A stretch of DNA of 14,078 bases from Methanobacteriota archaeon (GCA_021731385.1 JAKFXM010000082.1:1-14078), one strand, 5' to 3'. Counted from the first letter of the stretch, positions 1 to 7,458 are shown. Numbers and translations: made by a program. The notes: a model not told the origin generated them from the letters alone.

Positions 1-564
1 AACAGCATGATTAGGATTCGTCACATTAATTCTGATTATATAAAAAGGACGAGAATCCTGCACCTGGGTTCTTTTGTAAATGAAAGGCAGTTTGAGATCC
101 AGAAAAGGGTGGTAGAGAAACTGCCGAAGGATGTAAAGGTCAGTTTCAGCCCCGGAATTTATGCCGAAAAGGAATTGGAGGATTTGCTTCCAATTATAAA
201 GAAATCCCATGTTGTCTTCTTAAACAGGAATGAGATTGAGAATATTACTAATAAGAATTACAAAGAGGGCAGTTCGGAATTAATTGAGAAGGGTGCAGGA
301 ATTATTGCTGTAACCCTTGGAAAAAAAGGGTGCTATATCAAGAATCCAGAGAATTTCCATGAAATACCTGCATATAAAACAAAAGTAATTGATACCACCG
401 GTGCTGGAGATGCATTTGCGGCAGGATTTTTGTTCGGAATTCTGTCAGGAAAAAATCTTCAGGATTCGGGAAGACTGGGGAATTATGTAGCATCCCGCTG
501 CATAAGAAAATTCGGGGCAAGGGACGGGTTGCCTTACAGGAATGAAATCAGGGGGCTTTTGTAG
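1..564 (+). CDS. PfkB-family carbohydrate/nucleoside kinase, 5'-truncated by the window edge
   Basis: This is the C-terminal part of a ribokinase-like kinase that phosphorylates a sugar or nucleoside with ATP. The frame is open from base 1, and the first in-frame ATG (position 7) lies too deep in the fold to be the true start. About 188 codons are present, against roughly 290-310 in complete family members. The diagnostic PfkB C-terminal signature is clear: DTTGAGDAFAAGF near residue 130, which carries the anion-hole glycines and the catalytic Asp. Upstream are the family's typical NRNE stretch (substrate/ATP lobe) and an AVTLGKKGCYI strand. The stop is TAG at 562-564. The substrate cannot be told because the N-terminal lid and sugar-binding residues are outside the window. 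Confidence 0.9.
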   Translation, partial: NSMIRIRHINSDYIKRTRILHLGSFVNERQFEIQKRVVEKLPKDVKVSFSPGIYAEKELEDLLPIIKKSHVVFLNRNEIENITNKNYKEGSSELIEKGAGIIAVTLGKKGCYIKNPENFHEIPAYKTKVIDTTGAGDAFAAGFLFGILSGKNLQDSGRLGNYVASRCIRKFGARDGLPYRNEIRGLL

Positions 565-773
565 GGTTATAAGGTATAACTATCATTAAAGTTTTGCTGT
601 GAAAAATCAAGGTTAGGTTTAATAGTTTTTATCCTTTAGAAAGTGCCTTTTGGAGAAAATTTCAATTTTTAATTTATCACAGTTTGTCCATACACTTAAA
701 TAAGGGGGTTTAATAGAGAGGAGAGGGATACATAAGTAGTTATGTGCAATCCGCCTACGCCTGCCTCAAAAAT
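565..773. other. Intergenic stretch with no recognised gene
   Basis: No convincing ORF or RNA gene is visible. T-rich tracts just after the kinase stop (for example near 618-632 and 663-675) could end its transcript. A purine-rich run (GAGAGGAGAGGGA, about 715-727) and a weak ACATAA/TTATGT inverted repeat (about 730-745) are present. None is strong enough to name. Confidence 0.4.
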
Positions 774-791
774 GAAAAGTATTTATATAAG
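774..791 (+). promoter_or_regulatory. Archaeal BRE/TATA promoter of the lipoprotein gene (leaderless)
   Basis: GAAAAG (BRE-like) followed by TATTTATATAA is a strong archaeal TATA element. Its centre lies about 24 nt before the ATG at 808, so transcription probably starts at or next to the start codon. This gives a leaderless mRNA and supports the chosen start. Confidence 0.7.
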
Positions 792-807
792 TTAATTCAA
801 CAATATA

Positions 808-1452
808 ATGATGAAACAATATTTACTTTTAACAATTCTCGTAGTTGGAATCATTTTTATAAGCGGATGTATTCAACAACAACCCACTACAACCACAACA
901 ACTACGACAATTATAGGACAAACAACTACCACAATAAAATCAACAGCCACTACAACCACTTCTACGACCACAACAACACAGCCTACAACCAATTTTTTAA
1001 CTTATGAGAGTTCTGCGCATGGAATAAGATTAAAATATCCTTCAGACTGGACAAAAACAGAACAAATAGAGGGTAATCTTGTAGCGTTTTACTCTCCTAT
1101 GGAGAGTCTTTTGGATACCTACCGTGAAGGTCTGGGAGTGGCTGTTCAGAATATATCTCATCCTATGACTTTGGATGAATACACGCAATTATCTCTTGAT
1201 CAACTGAAACAAATTTCAAATACTATCATCATTGATTCTAGCGCAACTACTCTCGCCGGCAGCCCCGCACATAAAGTTGTTTACACTGGAAAAATAGAAC
1301 TAAGCGACAAACAGGTTGATGTAAAATTTATGCAGGTGTATACTATAAAGGACAATAAGGTATATATACTTACCTATGTTGCGGAAGCTAAGAAGTATTC
1401 TAAATTCTTAGGGACTATACAGGAGATGGTTGATTCATTTGAAATTATTTAA
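808..1452 (+). CDS. Secreted lipoprotein with Thr-rich linker and PsbP-like domain
   Basis: The 214-residue product begins with a lipoprotein signal: MMKQ, a hydrophobic run, then the lipobox FISGC, so Cys21 would be lipidated. Residues about 27-62 are almost pure Thr with a few Ser, Gln and Ile, a low-complexity and probably glycosylated spacer that holds the domain off the membrane. Residues about 63-214 start with YESSAHGIRLKYPSDW, the opening typical of PsbP/DUF1795-like domains found in many archaeal surface lipoproteins. They end with a conserved-looking FLGTIQEMVDSFEI helix. The exact role of such proteins is unknown. ATGs occur at 808 and 811; either suits the leaderless promoter. No operon partner is visible. 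Confidence 0.85.
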   Translation: MMKQYLLLTILVVGIIFISGCIQQQPTTTTTTTTIIGQTTTTIKSTATTTTSTTTTTQPTTNFLTYESSAHGIRLKYPSDWTKTEQIEGNLVAFYSPMESLLDTYREGLGVAVQNISHPMTLDEYTQLSLDQLKQISNTIIIDSSATTLAGSPAHKVVYTGKIELSDKQVDVKFMQVYTIKDNKVYILTYVAEAKKYSKFLGTIQEMVDSFEII

Positions 1453-1662
1453 TTCGGCGGGCTATGGCAGACTTTCTCGCTATCGCTTGAACTACGCTGC
1501 GCTTTCGTCGATATTGCTCCTAACCCTCTATAAGGGATTATCCGGAAAATGGCTCGGCTCGCCATTCCCAATTTTCTCCCTACTGTCGAAATGGAAAACA
1601 CTCCGGCAGAAAAACCACAGCAAGTTACTGAAATAGGAAGAAAATATAAAAAGAAAAGATTT
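1453..1662. other. Unassigned GC-richer spacer with hairpins
   Basis: This stretch lies between the lipoprotein stop and the IS left end. It is visibly richer in G+C than the preceding gene and has no credible protein; the short open frame across it (1430-1636) has no recognisable features. It contains inverted repeats: AACCCT/AGGGATT (1522-1539) and AATGGC with a 7-nt loop and GCCATT (1548-1566). It may be a remnant of a mobile or palindromic element, or a small RNA. I cannot assign it. Confidence 0.35.
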
Positions 1663-1684
1663 GGTGATTGGGTAAATTTCGCAC
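1663..1684 (+). repeat. Left terminal inverted repeat of the IS
   Basis: It begins GGTGATTGGG and ends TTTCGCAC. Its reverse complement matches 2474-2495 at 18 of 22 positions, including the outermost seven bases. Confidence 0.8.
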
Positions 1685-1688
1685 CAAA

Positions 1689-2427
1689 TCATCTGTAAAT
1701 TATATCGATTAGCTTGTTAAATATATCAGAGTTTCGGTTGTTGAATCGAAACTCCATCTCTTTCAAATACATATCGTAGTTGTCTTTGTTTATACCGTGA
1801 TATTTGTGGAATCTCTCCTTTGCAAACGACCAGAAACCTTCCAGTCCGTTGATGTGATTGTGTCCTTTCCCGAATGCTTTTTCATGGTTGATCCTGCTGT
1901 GTTTGCCGTACTGCTTCAGACTCTTGTAACTCTTGAAGCAGTCGGTGTAATAAACTGATCCCTTCTCAGTTTTGTTGCATCAGGGTTTCAGCTTTTACGT
2001 TAGGCACAACTTTCGTATAAACCCTTCCATTACGCTCTAAAATACCCAAAACAACCACTTTATTGAATGCTCCTCTACCTCGTTTGCCTTTTCTTTTTCC
2101 ACCGAAGTAGGTCTCATCAATCTCCAACTCCCCACTAAGTTTTTGGAAGTTGTCCTCCAAGTGCTTACTGATTTTCTCTCTGAAAAACATATACTTGTTC
2201 CGGATTGTCTTATAACTTAGACCCAACTCCTTTGCTGTCCGGTTAGCAGACAACTCCAGAGCAAAATAGAAGAGAATGCTCAGGTCATTCTTTAATTTTT
2301 TCAGGCTATAATATCGCCTGCATGTTTTGCATTTTACTCGCCTATCGGCAAGTCTGTAGGGCTTCCAAGCCCCACAATATATGCATTTTCTACCCTCCAA
2401 AAACATTACGGGAATTTTGACGGGCAT
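1689..2427 (-). pseudogene. IS1595-family DDE transposase, frame broken
   Basis: The N-terminal part (2427 down to a TGA at 1966-1968, 153 residues) has a four-Cys zinc ribbon (C15, C18, C33, C36), an HTH (about 60-78) and the first catalytic Asp in the motif EIDETYFGGKRKGKRGRG. After a +1 shift near 1966-1976 the frame continues as EKGSVYYTDCFKSY (second Asp), then NHINGLEGFWSFAKERF (terminal acidic residue) and NNRNSDIFNKLIDIIYR, to a TGA at 1689-1691. Compared with my memory of the family, about three residues seem to be missing between ETLM and YTD, so a short deletion is likelier than programmed frameshifting. All three catalytic positions survive, so decay looks recent. The start is the ATG at 2427. 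Confidence 0.85.
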
Positions 2428-2449
2428 TTTAGCCAGCGTATCCTCAATA

Positions 2450-2469
2450 TTTTGCCTTCTCAGGCAAAA
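2450..2469. repeat. Perfect 8-bp hairpin in the transposase leader
   Basis: TTTTGCCT, a 4-nt loop, then AGGCAAAA. It lies between the IS right terminal repeat and the transposase start, so in the transcript it would form in the 5' leader. It could damp translation or be part of the transposase binding site. Confidence 0.6.
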
Positions 2470-2473
2470 AGCT

Positions 2474-2495
2474 GTGCTAAAATTCCCTAATCACC
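2474..2495 (-). repeat. Right terminal inverted repeat of the IS
   Basis: Read on the minus strand it begins GGTGATTAGGG and ends TTTTAGCAC. It is the partner of 1663-1684. Confidence 0.8.
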
Positions 2496-2502
2496 TATTA
2501 CG

Positions 2503-2564
2503 ATGTGGCTGAGAGGTGAAACCTCTCAGACATGTGTCTGAATTCTACAAGAATTCAGCCACAT
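2503..2564. repeat. Cloverleaf-like palindromic element
   Basis: An 8-bp closing stem (ATGTGGCT 2503-2510 with AGCCACAT 2557-2564) encloses three back-to-back hairpins with no unpaired base between them. These are GAGAGGT/ACCTCTC with loop GAA (2511-2527), AGACA/TGTCT with loop TG (2528-2539), and GAATTCT/AGAATTC with loop ACA (2540-2556). Every Watson-Crick pair is perfect. It starts 8 bp outside the IS end. It does not resemble a tRNA in sequence. Confidence 0.8.
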
Positions 2565-2630
2565 TGCAAATGGAAATTCACGCTAAAAACAAAAAACGGA
2601 AGTAGACGCAAGGTTTAGCGATTTATTTGG

Positions 2631-2672
2631 TCGCAATTCCTCTGCGGACTAAAGTCCGCAGTATCCTTGCGA
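2631..2672. repeat. Nested hairpin downstream of the thermosome gene
   Basis: An inner perfect stem, CTGCGGACT/AGTCCGCAG (2642-2661), sits inside an outer TCGCAA/TTGCGA pair (2631-2636, 2667-2672). A further CGCTAAA/TTTAGCG pair lies alongside (2581-2587, 2614-2620). There is no T-run on the downstream side, so it is not a classical intrinsic terminator. It resembles the other palindromes of this window. Confidence 0.6.
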
Positions 2673-2682
2673 AGTTGTAATG

Positions 2683-2688
2683 AAAAAA
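2683..2688 (-). terminator. Oligo-T terminator of the thermosome gene
   Basis: Six T residues on the minus strand, 7 nt after the thermosome stop codon, fit the short T-tract terminators used by archaeal RNA polymerase. The nested hairpin follows. Confidence 0.45.
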
Positions 2689-2694
2689 GGGTGA

Positions 2695-4332
2695 TTAATC
2701 CATATCACCCATCCCCTCACCGCCCGGCATTTGAGGCATTCTTCCTCCCCCGCCCTTCTTTGAGGCGATTACATCATCAATCCTCAGAATCATTTCTGCT
2801 GCCTCGCTTGCGGATTTTATTGCCTGTGTCTTTATCTTAAGCGGCTCAATTACGCCCTTTTTCCACATATCGTCTATCTTCCCCTCAAGAACAAGAACAC
2901 CTATATCAGGATTACCTTTTTCATGCTTTGCCCTCAGTTCAACAAGGGTGTCAATAATATCCATTCCTGCACTCTCTGCAAGTGTTCTTGGGATAACCTC
3001 AACCGATTCTGCAAAGGCGTTTATTGCAAGCTGTTCCCTGCCGCCCACGGTTTCAGCATATTCCCTGAGTCTCTTTGCAAGTTCTATCTCCGGTGCACCC
3101 CCGCCTGCCACAACCTTTCCAACCTCTATAGCTGCTGCAACACAGCCTAATGCATCCTGTACAGCCCTTTCAACCTCATCAACGACATGCTCCGTTCCGC
3201 CCCTGACAAGAAGACTGACCGCCTTTGGATTTTTGCATCCTCTGACAAAGGTCATTTCATCTCCTGATATCTTTTCCTCTTCAACCTCTGCTGCATATCC
3301 GAGATCTTTTGAACTTAGGTCTTTTAGATTTGTAACCAGGGTTGCACCAGTAGCCTTTGCCAATTTTTCCATGTCTGACTTCTTAACCCTGCGGACTGTA
3401 AATATGCCTGCTTTTGAAAGGTAGTGCTGTGCCATATCATCAATCCCCTTCTGGCAGAATACAACATTTGTGCCGCTCTTTGTTATTGTATCCACCATCT
3501 CCTTTAGCATCTTTTCCTCCTGTGCCATAAATGCCTGCAACTGGTTTGGATCAGTTATCTGTATCTCTGCATCTGTTTCTGTTTTCGTTAGTTCCAACGC
3601 TGTGTCAAGAAGTGCAATCTTTGCATCATTGACTTTTCTTGGCATTCCCGGATGAACCCTCTCCTTGTCAACAATAATCCCCTGAATTAATTCGGAATCT
3701 GCTGTACTACCGCCAGCCTTCTTTTCCACCTGTATGTCATCAAGATCAACAACAATCTTATTGTCTCTTTTCTCTGCAACCTGCTTTACAGCCTTAACTG
3801 ATAATCCTGCAAGTTTTTCTTTTGAAATTTCTGCCCCCTTCCCGGTTATTGCGGTTATTGCAATCTCCTGAAGAATTTTCTCGTCATCTAAATTTATGTT
3901 CTTCCCCATCTGGTTCAGGATTTCATTAGACTTTTCTGCAGCCATCCTGTAGCCCCTTGCTATAACTGATGGATGAATCTTCTGATCAAGCAGTCTCTCA
4001 GAATTTGCAAGCAATTCCCCTGCAAGAACTACTGCGGTTGTGGTTCCATCCCCTACTTCTTCATCCTGTGTTTTGGCTACCTCAACCATCATCTTGGCTG
4101 CCGGATGCTCGACATTCAGTTCTTCAACGATTGTTGCCCCGTCGTTTGTTATTACAATATCGCCAAGGTCATTTACAAGCATCTTGTCCATTCCCTTGGG
4201 TCCAAGGGTTGTCCTTACAGTGTCAGCGACCTGCTTTGCAGCAAGAATGTTATTTCTCTGCGCATCCCTGCCCGTTGTCCTAAAAGCCCCTTCAGGCAGT
4301 ATAAAAATGGGCTGTCCATATTGTTGTACCAT
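2695..4332 (-). CDS. Thermosome subunit (group II chaperonin)
   Basis: The 545-residue product is a full-length subunit of the archaeal CCT-like double-ring chaperonin, which folds proteins in the cytoplasm by ATP-driven lid closure. Equatorial ATP-site motifs are intact: TTLGPKGMDKML (41-52), NDGATI (63-68) and VGDGTTTAVVLAGELL (93-108), plus GGGAPE (about 410) in the second equatorial half. The flexible tail ends in a Gly/Met-rich stretch, GGGGRMPQMPGGEGMGDMD, usual for thermosomes. The start ATG at 4332 is supported by AAAGGAG nine nt upstream and a TATA box further up. It sits directly downstream of Hsp20 on the same strand but has its own promoter. Which paralogue (alpha, beta or gamma) it is cannot be judged from one gene. 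Confidence 0.97.
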   Translation of the reverse strand: MVQQYGQPIFILPEGAFRTTGRDAQRNNILAAKQVADTVRTTLGPKGMDKMLVNDLGDIVITNDGATIVEELNVEHPAAKMMVEVAKTQDEEVGDGTTTAVVLAGELLANSERLLDQKIHPSVIARGYRMAAEKSNEILNQMGKNINLDDEKILQEIAITAITGKGAEISKEKLAGLSVKAVKQVAEKRDNKIVVDLDDIQVEKKAGGSTADSELIQGIIVDKERVHPGMPRKVNDAKIALLDTALELTKTETDAEIQITDPNQLQAFMAQEEKMLKEMVDTITKSGTNVVFCQKGIDDMAQHYLSKAGIFTVRRVKKSDMEKLAKATGATLVTNLKDLSSKDLGYAAEVEEEKISGDEMTFVRGCKNPKAVSLLVRGGTEHVVDEVERAVQDALGCVAAAIEVGKVVAGGGAPEIELAKRLREYAETVGGREQLAINAFAESVEVIPRTLAESAGMDIIDTLVELRAKHEKGNPDIGVLVLEGKIDDMWKKGVIEPLKIKTQAIKSASEAAEMILRIDDVIASKKGGGGRMPQMPGGEGMGDMD

Positions 4333-4341
4333 TTTAAATTT

Positions 4342-4382
4342 CTCCTTTGAAGTTAGTTATAGGTTTGCATGTATATAAATGA
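4342..4382 (-). promoter_or_regulatory. TATA promoter and Shine-Dalgarno of the thermosome gene
   Basis: On the minus strand ATTTATATA (4372-4380) is a strong TATA box between the Hsp20 stop (4394) and the thermosome ATG. A start about 25 nt downstream gives a short leader containing AAAGGAG (GGAG at 4342-4345), complementary to the 16S 3' end CACCTCC. The thermosome is therefore a leadered mRNA that can be controlled separately from hsp20. Confidence 0.7.
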
Positions 4383-4393
4383 CCTGAAAAAAT

Positions 4394-4924
4394 TCATTCA
4401 ACCCTCACATCTATGCCCTTTGCCTTTTTCTCAGCGCGCCCTATTTTTATCCCAAGAACGCCGTTCTTATAGGTTGCCTTTGTAGTCTCTGGCTTTACTT
4501 TGCATGGCAGATTGAGGGTTCTGTGGAATTCATGACCCTTTGTAGTGACATTTATCTCAATCTTATCTTCGCCGGCATTTAATTTAATGTCATTTTTGTC
4601 AATGCCGGGCATCTCGGTGATTATTGAAATTTCACTTTCCCCCTCAATAACTTCACTTAGCAGTTCATAATCCTGCGAGGATTGAGGTATTTTAGAATCA
4701 CCGGTCTCAGAAACATCCCCGAATTTTTCTACCTGCGGTATTCCATCCAGGCCTATGTACATTGAAAAGCCATAGAAACGGGGTTTGTTTTCATCAGTTT
4801 TAATGGAAATTCCCTGAGTCTCTTCGAATATCCTGAATACATTTTCCTCCAGTTCCCTTATCTCCTCATCCAAATCACCAAAAAATTCATCAAAAAACCG
4901 TGGTTTTCTTCTGCGTATAGCCAT
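4394..4924 (-). CDS. Small heat-shock protein, Hsp20/alpha-crystallin family
   Basis: This ATP-independent holdase binds unfolding proteins, which chaperones such as the adjacent thermosome can then refold. The alpha-crystallin domain starts near SEISIITEMPGIDKNDIKL and carries the signature ATYKNGVLGIKI near the C-terminus. The tail GIDVRVE contains an I-x-V motif like the oligomer-docking IXI motif. The N-terminal arm is long, charged and Phe-rich (RRRKPRFFDEFFGDLDEEI). The start chosen is the ATG at 4924 (176 residues), preceded by GTGAT. An in-frame TTG at 4936 would add four residues (MSDK) but has a poorer ribosome site. The stop is 61 nt before the thermosome start. Confidence 0.93.
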   Translation of the reverse strand: MAIRRRKPRFFDEFFGDLDEEIRELEENVFRIFEETQGISIKTDENKPRFYGFSMYIGLDGIPQVEKFGDVSETGDSKIPQSSQDYELLSEVIEGESEISIITEMPGIDKNDIKLNAGEDKIEINVTTKGHEFHRTLNLPCKVKPETTKATYKNGVLGIKIGRAEKKAKGIDVRVE

Positions 4925-4970
4925 TTTATCACTCAACCCGGACCTTTGTAATTACTGCTGGGTTTGCCTG

Positions 4971-5000
4971 TATATTATACTAATTCCAAGTATAAAAATA
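4971..5000 (-). promoter_or_regulatory. Candidate TATA boxes for hsp20
   Basis: GTATAATATA (4971-4980) is the likelier TATA element; TATTTTTATA (4991-5000) lies further up and abuts the regulator's stop codon. The first would place the start near 4950 and give a leader of about 25 nt. I see no clear operator. Confidence 0.45.
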
Positions 5001-5921
5001 CTAGAAGTTCTCAATCATATCAATCAATTCACGGGAATCCTGTATTTCATTTAATTTCTTTGGCTTTATTACAAGGACATCTGCATTATCATCCCTTCTT
5101 TCGCTTATACATATCTTATAACCGCCAAGCAATTCTGATATTGCGTTTATAAGTTCAATTCGGTATCCCAGCCTCTTACCGTCATTGCTCACTACGGTGA
5201 ACAGCATCCCGCCTTCGGCTTTTTCCCTTGCAAATATGTCGAAGGGCGCATTTGTAGGTAGTGTTGAAAATCCTATATTCTCCAAATCCTCCATAACAAT
5301 CATTTCGAGATTTGTCAGATTCCTATGCATCTTCCTGTTCGATTTTTTGTAATTCCCCCTCTCCAATATTGGTTTGTTTGGTATCGCTATATTCCTGTCA
5401 AGAAGTTCCATAAGGCGTTCTGCAATCTCTATCGAAATGCTGCCTGAAGATTCATACCTGTAGATACTCTGCTTTGATACATGAATTTCAACTGCAAGTT
5501 TCTCCTGTGTCATACCAAGTTTTCTGCGAAGTTGTACAAGCAGTTCTGAGTTGATATTCACGCAGTAATTCCCGCGAACCGAGTAAACCAGAGGTACCCG
5601 GTTGTTCAGGATGTCCTCAAATGTATCCAAATTTACTATGCGAATTCCATATCTCCCGTATACTACGCCATTAGAAAGTCTTGCAGTTTTCATGGAGTAT
5701 CCTATAACCAAAGGGACACCTGAGACAAGGTCAGAGATATCCTTTAACTCCATCGAGGTATATTTCGTAAGACCCTCGATATTCGTCAGTATCTTAATCA
5801 GAAGAATTTCCTCCCTCTTCGCAATAATGTCAAAACAGCTTCTCGCCCCGCTGCAGTCAGAAACCTCAAATCCCGCATCCTGGAGTATTTCAACCGCCTT
5901 GCTGACCAATTCAGATTTCAT
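5001..5921 (-). CDS. Archaeal HTH-type transcriptional regulator, COG1395-like
   Basis: The 306-residue protein has the layout of the archaeal family of putative HTH regulators with a Cro/C1 domain in the middle. An N-terminal alpha/beta domain (about 1-115, including SCFDIIAKREEILLIKIL) somewhat resembles restriction-endonuclease-like folds. A helix-turn-helix follows at about 127-175 (LRRKLGMTQEKLAVEIHVSKQSIYRYE). A C-terminal alpha/beta domain (about 200-306) repeats a similar motif (NAPFDIFAREKAEGGMLFTVV), suggesting an internal duplication. Targets of the family are not established as far as I know. Its position just upstream of hsp20 and the thermosome makes control of the chaperones possible, but that is inference only. 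The ATG at 5921 has no strong Shine-Dalgarno; an A/T-rich AAAATATTAAAG about 20 nt upstream may be a TATA box for a near-leaderless transcript. Confidence 0.85.
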   Translation of the reverse strand: MKSELVSKAVEILQDAGFEVSDCSGARSCFDIIAKREEILLIKILTNIEGLTKYTSMELKDISDLVSGVPLVIGYSMKTARLSNGVVYGRYGIRIVNLDTFEDILNNRVPLVYSVRGNYCVNINSELLVQLRRKLGMTQEKLAVEIHVSKQSIYRYESSGSISIEIAERLMELLDRNIAIPNKPILERGNYKKSNRKMHRNLTNLEMIVMEDLENIGFSTLPTNAPFDIFAREKAEGGMLFTVVSNDGKRLGYRIELINAISELLGGYKICISERRDDNADVLVIKPKKLNEIQDSRELIDMIENF

Positions 5922-5981
5922 TTAAATTTTAATCTTTAATATTTTCCACCAATAGTCAAATTTCATTCAATCGAATCTTGA

Positions 5982-6033
5982 TGCTATGTAATTTCAATTA
6001 CATAGCAGTAAAAATTTCCTGCAAGGAAATTTT
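5982..6033. repeat. Twin hairpin element between aspartate kinase and the regulator
   Basis: Two perfect hairpins stand side by side. TGCTATGTAATT/AATTACATAGCA (12 bp, 2-nt loop) covers 5982-6007, and AAAATTTCCT/AGGAAATTTT (10 bp, loop GCA) covers 6011-6033. They lie just after the aspartate kinase stop on its strand and could act as transcript ends. No T-run follows directly, and the architecture matches the other twin hairpins here. Confidence 0.7.
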
Positions 6034-6043
6034 CTTGAAATTC

Positions 6044-7441
6044 CTAACCACATTCTATGAATTTCCTGTGCAATGCCTTTAGTGTTTTTTCGCCATCATT
6101 TTCCGGTACCATGAATGAGATGTTTACCTCTGAAGACCCCTGCGCAATCATTATAATGTTTACATCGGCCTCTGCAACAGTCTCAAAGATTTTCGCTGCT
6201 ATTCCCTTTGTCCCGTGCATTCCCACACCAACTACTGTTATTATGCAGACATCCTCAACCAGTTCGATATCCCTGATACCATTGCCCGTGAATCTTGAAT
6301 TAAGCACCTCAATAGCCCGGTTTATGTTGTCCCTTTTTATTACAAAGGACAGGTTTGATTCAGAAGAACCGGAAATCATAATTATGTTTATGTTATGGTC
6401 ACCAAGAAGGGTGAAAACCTTCCCTGCAATATTCGGGGTTTCAGCCATTCCTACCCCTTTAAGGTTAAGGATTGCAACATTCTTTGCTATTGTAACTGCC
6501 TTTACTATGCTGTCCGATTTTTCCTGCTTGCTTACTATAAGGGTGCCCCCACACCCCGGGTTGAATGTATTTTTTATCCTTACAGGGATATCAGCAACCA
6601 TTGCAGGTTCTATCATCTTTGAATGGATGACTTTTGCACCAAAGTATGCAAGGTCCATTGCTTCCACATAAGAAATTCTTGAGATTAATTTTGCATTTGG
6701 AATTATCTTCGGGTCTGTTGTCAGAATTCCATCAACATCTGTCCATATCTGAACCTCACTTGCGCCAAGATATCTTCCCAGGAGGGATGCAGTGAAATCA
6801 GAACCGCCCCTTCCCAGGGTTGTAATCCTGCCCTTTTCGTCTGCTGCAATATAGCCAGTAACCACGGGGGTCTTTCCGCTGTCAATTAGCGGCTTTAATT
6901 TATCAGGTATTGCATCCTTAATTTTGCTGTGCAGTGGCCTTGCACATCCAAAGCACGAATCTGTAATAATGCCGGCTTCATAGCCCGTAAGATGTAACGA
7001 ATTCACGCCATTAGACCTAAGTGCACCTGAAACTATCCGCACTGAAAATCTTTCACCAAGGGACAGGATGTAGTCTAAAGATTTTGAAGACAAGTCCTCA
7101 AGATAGCCAACACCCAGAAGTGTAATCTTGAGTTTGTCTGCAAGTTCCGTTATGCCATTAAGGGTTTCATCCTGAAGTCTTGGGTTATTTGGGATAACAT
7201 CCCTCACGGTTGATGAATGAAAGGCAAGAATTTCAGAATGGAATTTCTCAACCTCCTTTTCAACAACTGTTGAGGGGAGATTTGCAATCCTGTTTGCAAT
7301 GCTGTTCAGTTTGTCAGTTACCCCTGACATAGCAGAAACCACCACTACCTTTTTCTGCGGTTCCTTTTTCACCAGGTCAACAACCCTCAGAATTTCTCGT
7401 GCAGAGCCAATAGATGTTCCGCCGAATTTCATTACTATCAT
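6044..7441 (-). CDS. lysC: Aspartate kinase (monofunctional, two ACT domains)
   Basis: It phosphorylates aspartate to 4-phospho-aspartate, the first step to lysine, threonine and methionine. The 465-residue length is normal for the archaeal and bacterial monofunctional enzyme. KFGGTS (5-10) is the signature for the substrate/ATP site. TTLGRGGSDFTASLLG (about 207-222) and WTDVDGILTTDP (233-244) form the rest of the kinase active site, and FGAKVIHSKMIEPA follows at 267-280. Two ACT domains (about 325-390 and 400-465, each with an NI-MI-GSSE-N-SF pattern) would bind an amino-acid effector, so feedback inhibition is likely; the effector cannot be read from sequence. The start is the ATG at 7441, with a TATA-like TTTAATAAA centred about 24 nt upstream. 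No pathway genes are adjacent. Confidence 0.95.
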   Translation of the reverse strand: MIVMKFGGTSIGSAREILRVVDLVKKEPQKKVVVVSAMSGVTDKLNSIANRIANLPSTVVEKEVEKFHSEILAFHSSTVRDVIPNNPRLQDETLNGITELADKLKITLLGVGYLEDLSSKSLDYILSLGERFSVRIVSGALRSNGVNSLHLTGYEAGIITDSCFGCARPLHSKIKDAIPDKLKPLIDSGKTPVVTGYIAADEKGRITTLGRGGSDFTASLLGRYLGASEVQIWTDVDGILTTDPKIIPNAKLISRISYVEAMDLAYFGAKVIHSKMIEPAMVADIPVRIKNTFNPGCGGTLIVSKQEKSDSIVKAVTIAKNVAILNLKGVGMAETPNIAGKVFTLLGDHNINIIMISGSSESNLSFVIKRDNINRAIEVLNSRFTGNGIRDIELVEDVCIITVVGVGMHGTKGIAAKIFETVAEADVNIIMIAQGSSEVNISFMVPENDGEKTLKALHRKFIECG

Positions 7442-7458
7442 TCTTACATGTAATAATT

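Larger units (their letters stand above)
1663..2495 (-). mobile_element. IS1595-superfamily insertion sequence (IS1016/ISXO2-like), probably inactive
   Basis: The 833-bp element is bounded by 22-nt imperfect inverted repeats that both begin GGTGATT and match at 18 of 22 positions. It contains one transposase gene on the minus strand, interrupted by a frame break. Size and structure fit the IS1595 superfamily. The flanking 8-mers (1655-1662 and 2496-2503) do not match, so no target duplication is visible. This suggests an old insertion, or flanks that have since been rearranged. Confidence 0.8.

Noticed and set aside
744..1007. 87-codon frame rich in Tyr, Asn and His overlapping the lipoprotein start
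   Set aside because: It is the shifted reading of the Thr-codon repeats of the lipoprotein linker; the lipoprotein frame has a signal peptide, promoter and domain.
1430..1636. 68-codon open frame after the lipoprotein gene
   Set aside because: It overlaps the lipoprotein end and has no domain, no ribosome site and odd composition. I treat the region as unassigned.
2503..2564. tRNA or tRNA-like gene, because of the cloverleaf fold
   Set aside because: There is no TTC T-loop, anticodon loop of 7 nt or D-loop consensus; the loops are 2-3 nt.
2923..4378. Several long open frames antisense to the thermosome gene
   Set aside because: They lie wholly opposite a confidently identified gene, are rich in Ser, Cys and Leu as antisense frames tend to be, and show no domain or start signals.
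6057..6671. 204-codon open frame antisense to aspartate kinase
   Set aside because: It is the complement of a conserved enzyme with all motifs intact; no ribosome site or recognisable protein feature.
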